Assembly: GCA_905193085.1 (NCBI GenBank)
Contig: CAJJNI010000033.1
Coordinates: forward strand, 1 to 15,887
DNA from: an uncultured Lachnospiraceae bacterium
Lineage (GTDB): Bacteria; Bacillota; Clostridia; Lachnospirales; Lachnospiraceae
Reading direction: 5' to 3'
Length of the DNA: 15,887 nt
Of the stretch, positions 15,477-15,887 are shown piece by piece (position 1 is the first letter of the stretch; the number at the start of each line of letters is the position of its first letter). Position numbers and translations under genes: made by a program. The notes below the pieces were generated by a model. The model searched no databases. It was not told where the DNA came from and saw only the letters and a program-made list of their open reading frames with translations.

Positions 15477-15506
15477 ATTATATCACAGTGATAATAGGGG
15501 ATTCAA
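15477..15506 (-). promoter_or_regulatory. Promoter of the antitoxin-kinase operon with a palindromic operator
   Basis: TTGAAT (15501-15506) and a perfect TATAAT (15477-15482) with an 18-bp spacer. TATCAC-A-GTGATA (15481-15493), a perfect 13-bp palindrome, overlaps the upstream edge of the -10, suggesting repression by an operon product or another regulator. Confidence 0.7.
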
Positions 15507-15536
15507 TCCTTTCTTATTAGAATATCCTAACACATT

Positions 15537-15785
15537 TTATGAGTACCAATGTTTCACTACTTCCCAATATATTTTCTCATCATAGTCAATAATATAATCC
15601 CGATGTTCTTCAAAAGAAAGACCATATGCCATAATTTTATCAATACCTAATTTCAATACCTTTTGTAATCTATGATTTCCGTCAATCAACTTGTCAATAT
15701 TTTCTGTAAGATTTACCACAATTAGAGGTTGTGTAATATCTGTATTCATTACATATTCCTCTTTACCATGAAATGGATTATTCAT
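15537..15785 (-). CDS. Small ParB/sulfiredoxin-like domain protein, start region possibly frameshifted
   Basis: The reading frame encodes 82 residues from ATG at 15785 and begins MNNPFHGKEEYVMNTDITQP. A strand-turn region leads to LIDGNHRLQKVLKLG (33-47), the D-G-x-H-R signature of ParB-like nuclease and sulfiredoxin folds, and the protein ends WEVVKHWYS. This isolated domain is much shorter than chromosomal ParB and lacks the helix-turn-helix, so a partition role is unlikely; a small nucleotide- or DNA-binding enzyme is more probable. ATG at 15785 has no ribosome binding site. A well-placed GGAGAT and ATG lie at 15810, but in another frame that stops after 10 codons. Confidence 0.6.
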   Translation of the reverse strand: MNNPFHGKEEYVMNTDITQPLIVVNLTENIDKLIDGNHRLQKVLKLGIDKIMAYGLSFEEHRDYIIDYDEKIYWEVVKHWYS

Positions 15786-15834
15786 TGCCAATCTGATATT
15801 TCTGCTCCATATATTCTATCTCCAAATTATAAAT

Positions 15835-15887
15835 TCAAACATCAACACATACTCTTCTTTTATTTTTTTCCAATCTTTTTATCAATC
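15835..15887 (-). CDS. Possible 3' end of an upstream gene
   Basis: From the right edge one frame reads LIKRLEKNKRRVCVDV to a TGA at 15835-15837, and the GGAGAT site of the next gene follows 11 bases later. The length is too short to prove coding, but spacing and the basic composition fit the end of an operon partner. Confidence 0.3.
   Translation of the reverse strand, partial: LIKRLEKNKRRVCVDV

Noticed and set aside
12548..15887. Integrative element with attachment sites.
   Set aside because: No integrase, transposase, tRNA gene or long flanking direct repeat could be seen in the window.

Overview
The window is AT-rich, gene-dense DNA with strong AGGAGG-type ribosome binding sites and TTGACA/TATAAT-like promoters. 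Every gene I can support lies on the minus strand. The gene families (a giant secreted Ig-like repeat protein, a MalT-like LuxR regulator, TetR plus acetyltransferase, XRE-TPR regulator, Phd/ParE and zeta-type toxin-antitoxin pairs) point to a low-GC Firmicute, most likely a gut Clostridium-group species such as Lachnospiraceae. That placement is inference from style and gene content; no marker gene is present.

Region 1 (1-9625): an 838-residue MalT-like ATPase/LuxR-type regulator sits 153 bp upstream of, and in line with, a very large surface protein. That protein has at least 2278 residues and runs off the left edge. It has a signal peptide, an unusual N-terminal module with a tight cysteine cluster, and many Ig-like units with D-x-x-G-N signatures, interrupted by a Thr/Pro linker. 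The gap between the two genes holds a 14-bp palindrome centred about 42 bp before the expected transcription start of a promoter with a poor -35. That is the geometry expected if the regulator activates the surface gene. The regulator's own promoter is bracketed by a perfect 13-bp inverted repeat.

Region 2 (9654-12477): a TetR repressor and a GNAT acetyltransferase form a small operon behind a near-consensus promoter. The promoter is covered by two copies of the palindrome TAAACGACCGTTTA, so autorepression is very likely. Next come a small zinc-ribbon protein with its own promoter and an operator-like palindrome, a strong bidirectional-looking hairpin terminator, and an XRE-family regulator with TPR repeats.

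Region 3 (12548-15887): an accessory patch. It holds a broken toxin-like fragment; a Phd/ParE toxin-antitoxin operon extended by an unrecognised 162-residue gene and a 33-codon ORF overlapping it by ATGA; a run of three short ORFs of unknown origin around a long hairpin; and a zeta-toxin-like kinase with a 59-residue partner gene. The last gene is a small ParB/sulfiredoxin-like protein whose start region looks frameshifted. Both toxin-antitoxin promoters carry palindromes on the -10 box. The mixture of intact modules and debris looks like an integration or turnover hotspot, although I see no integrase, transposase or clear attachment site.
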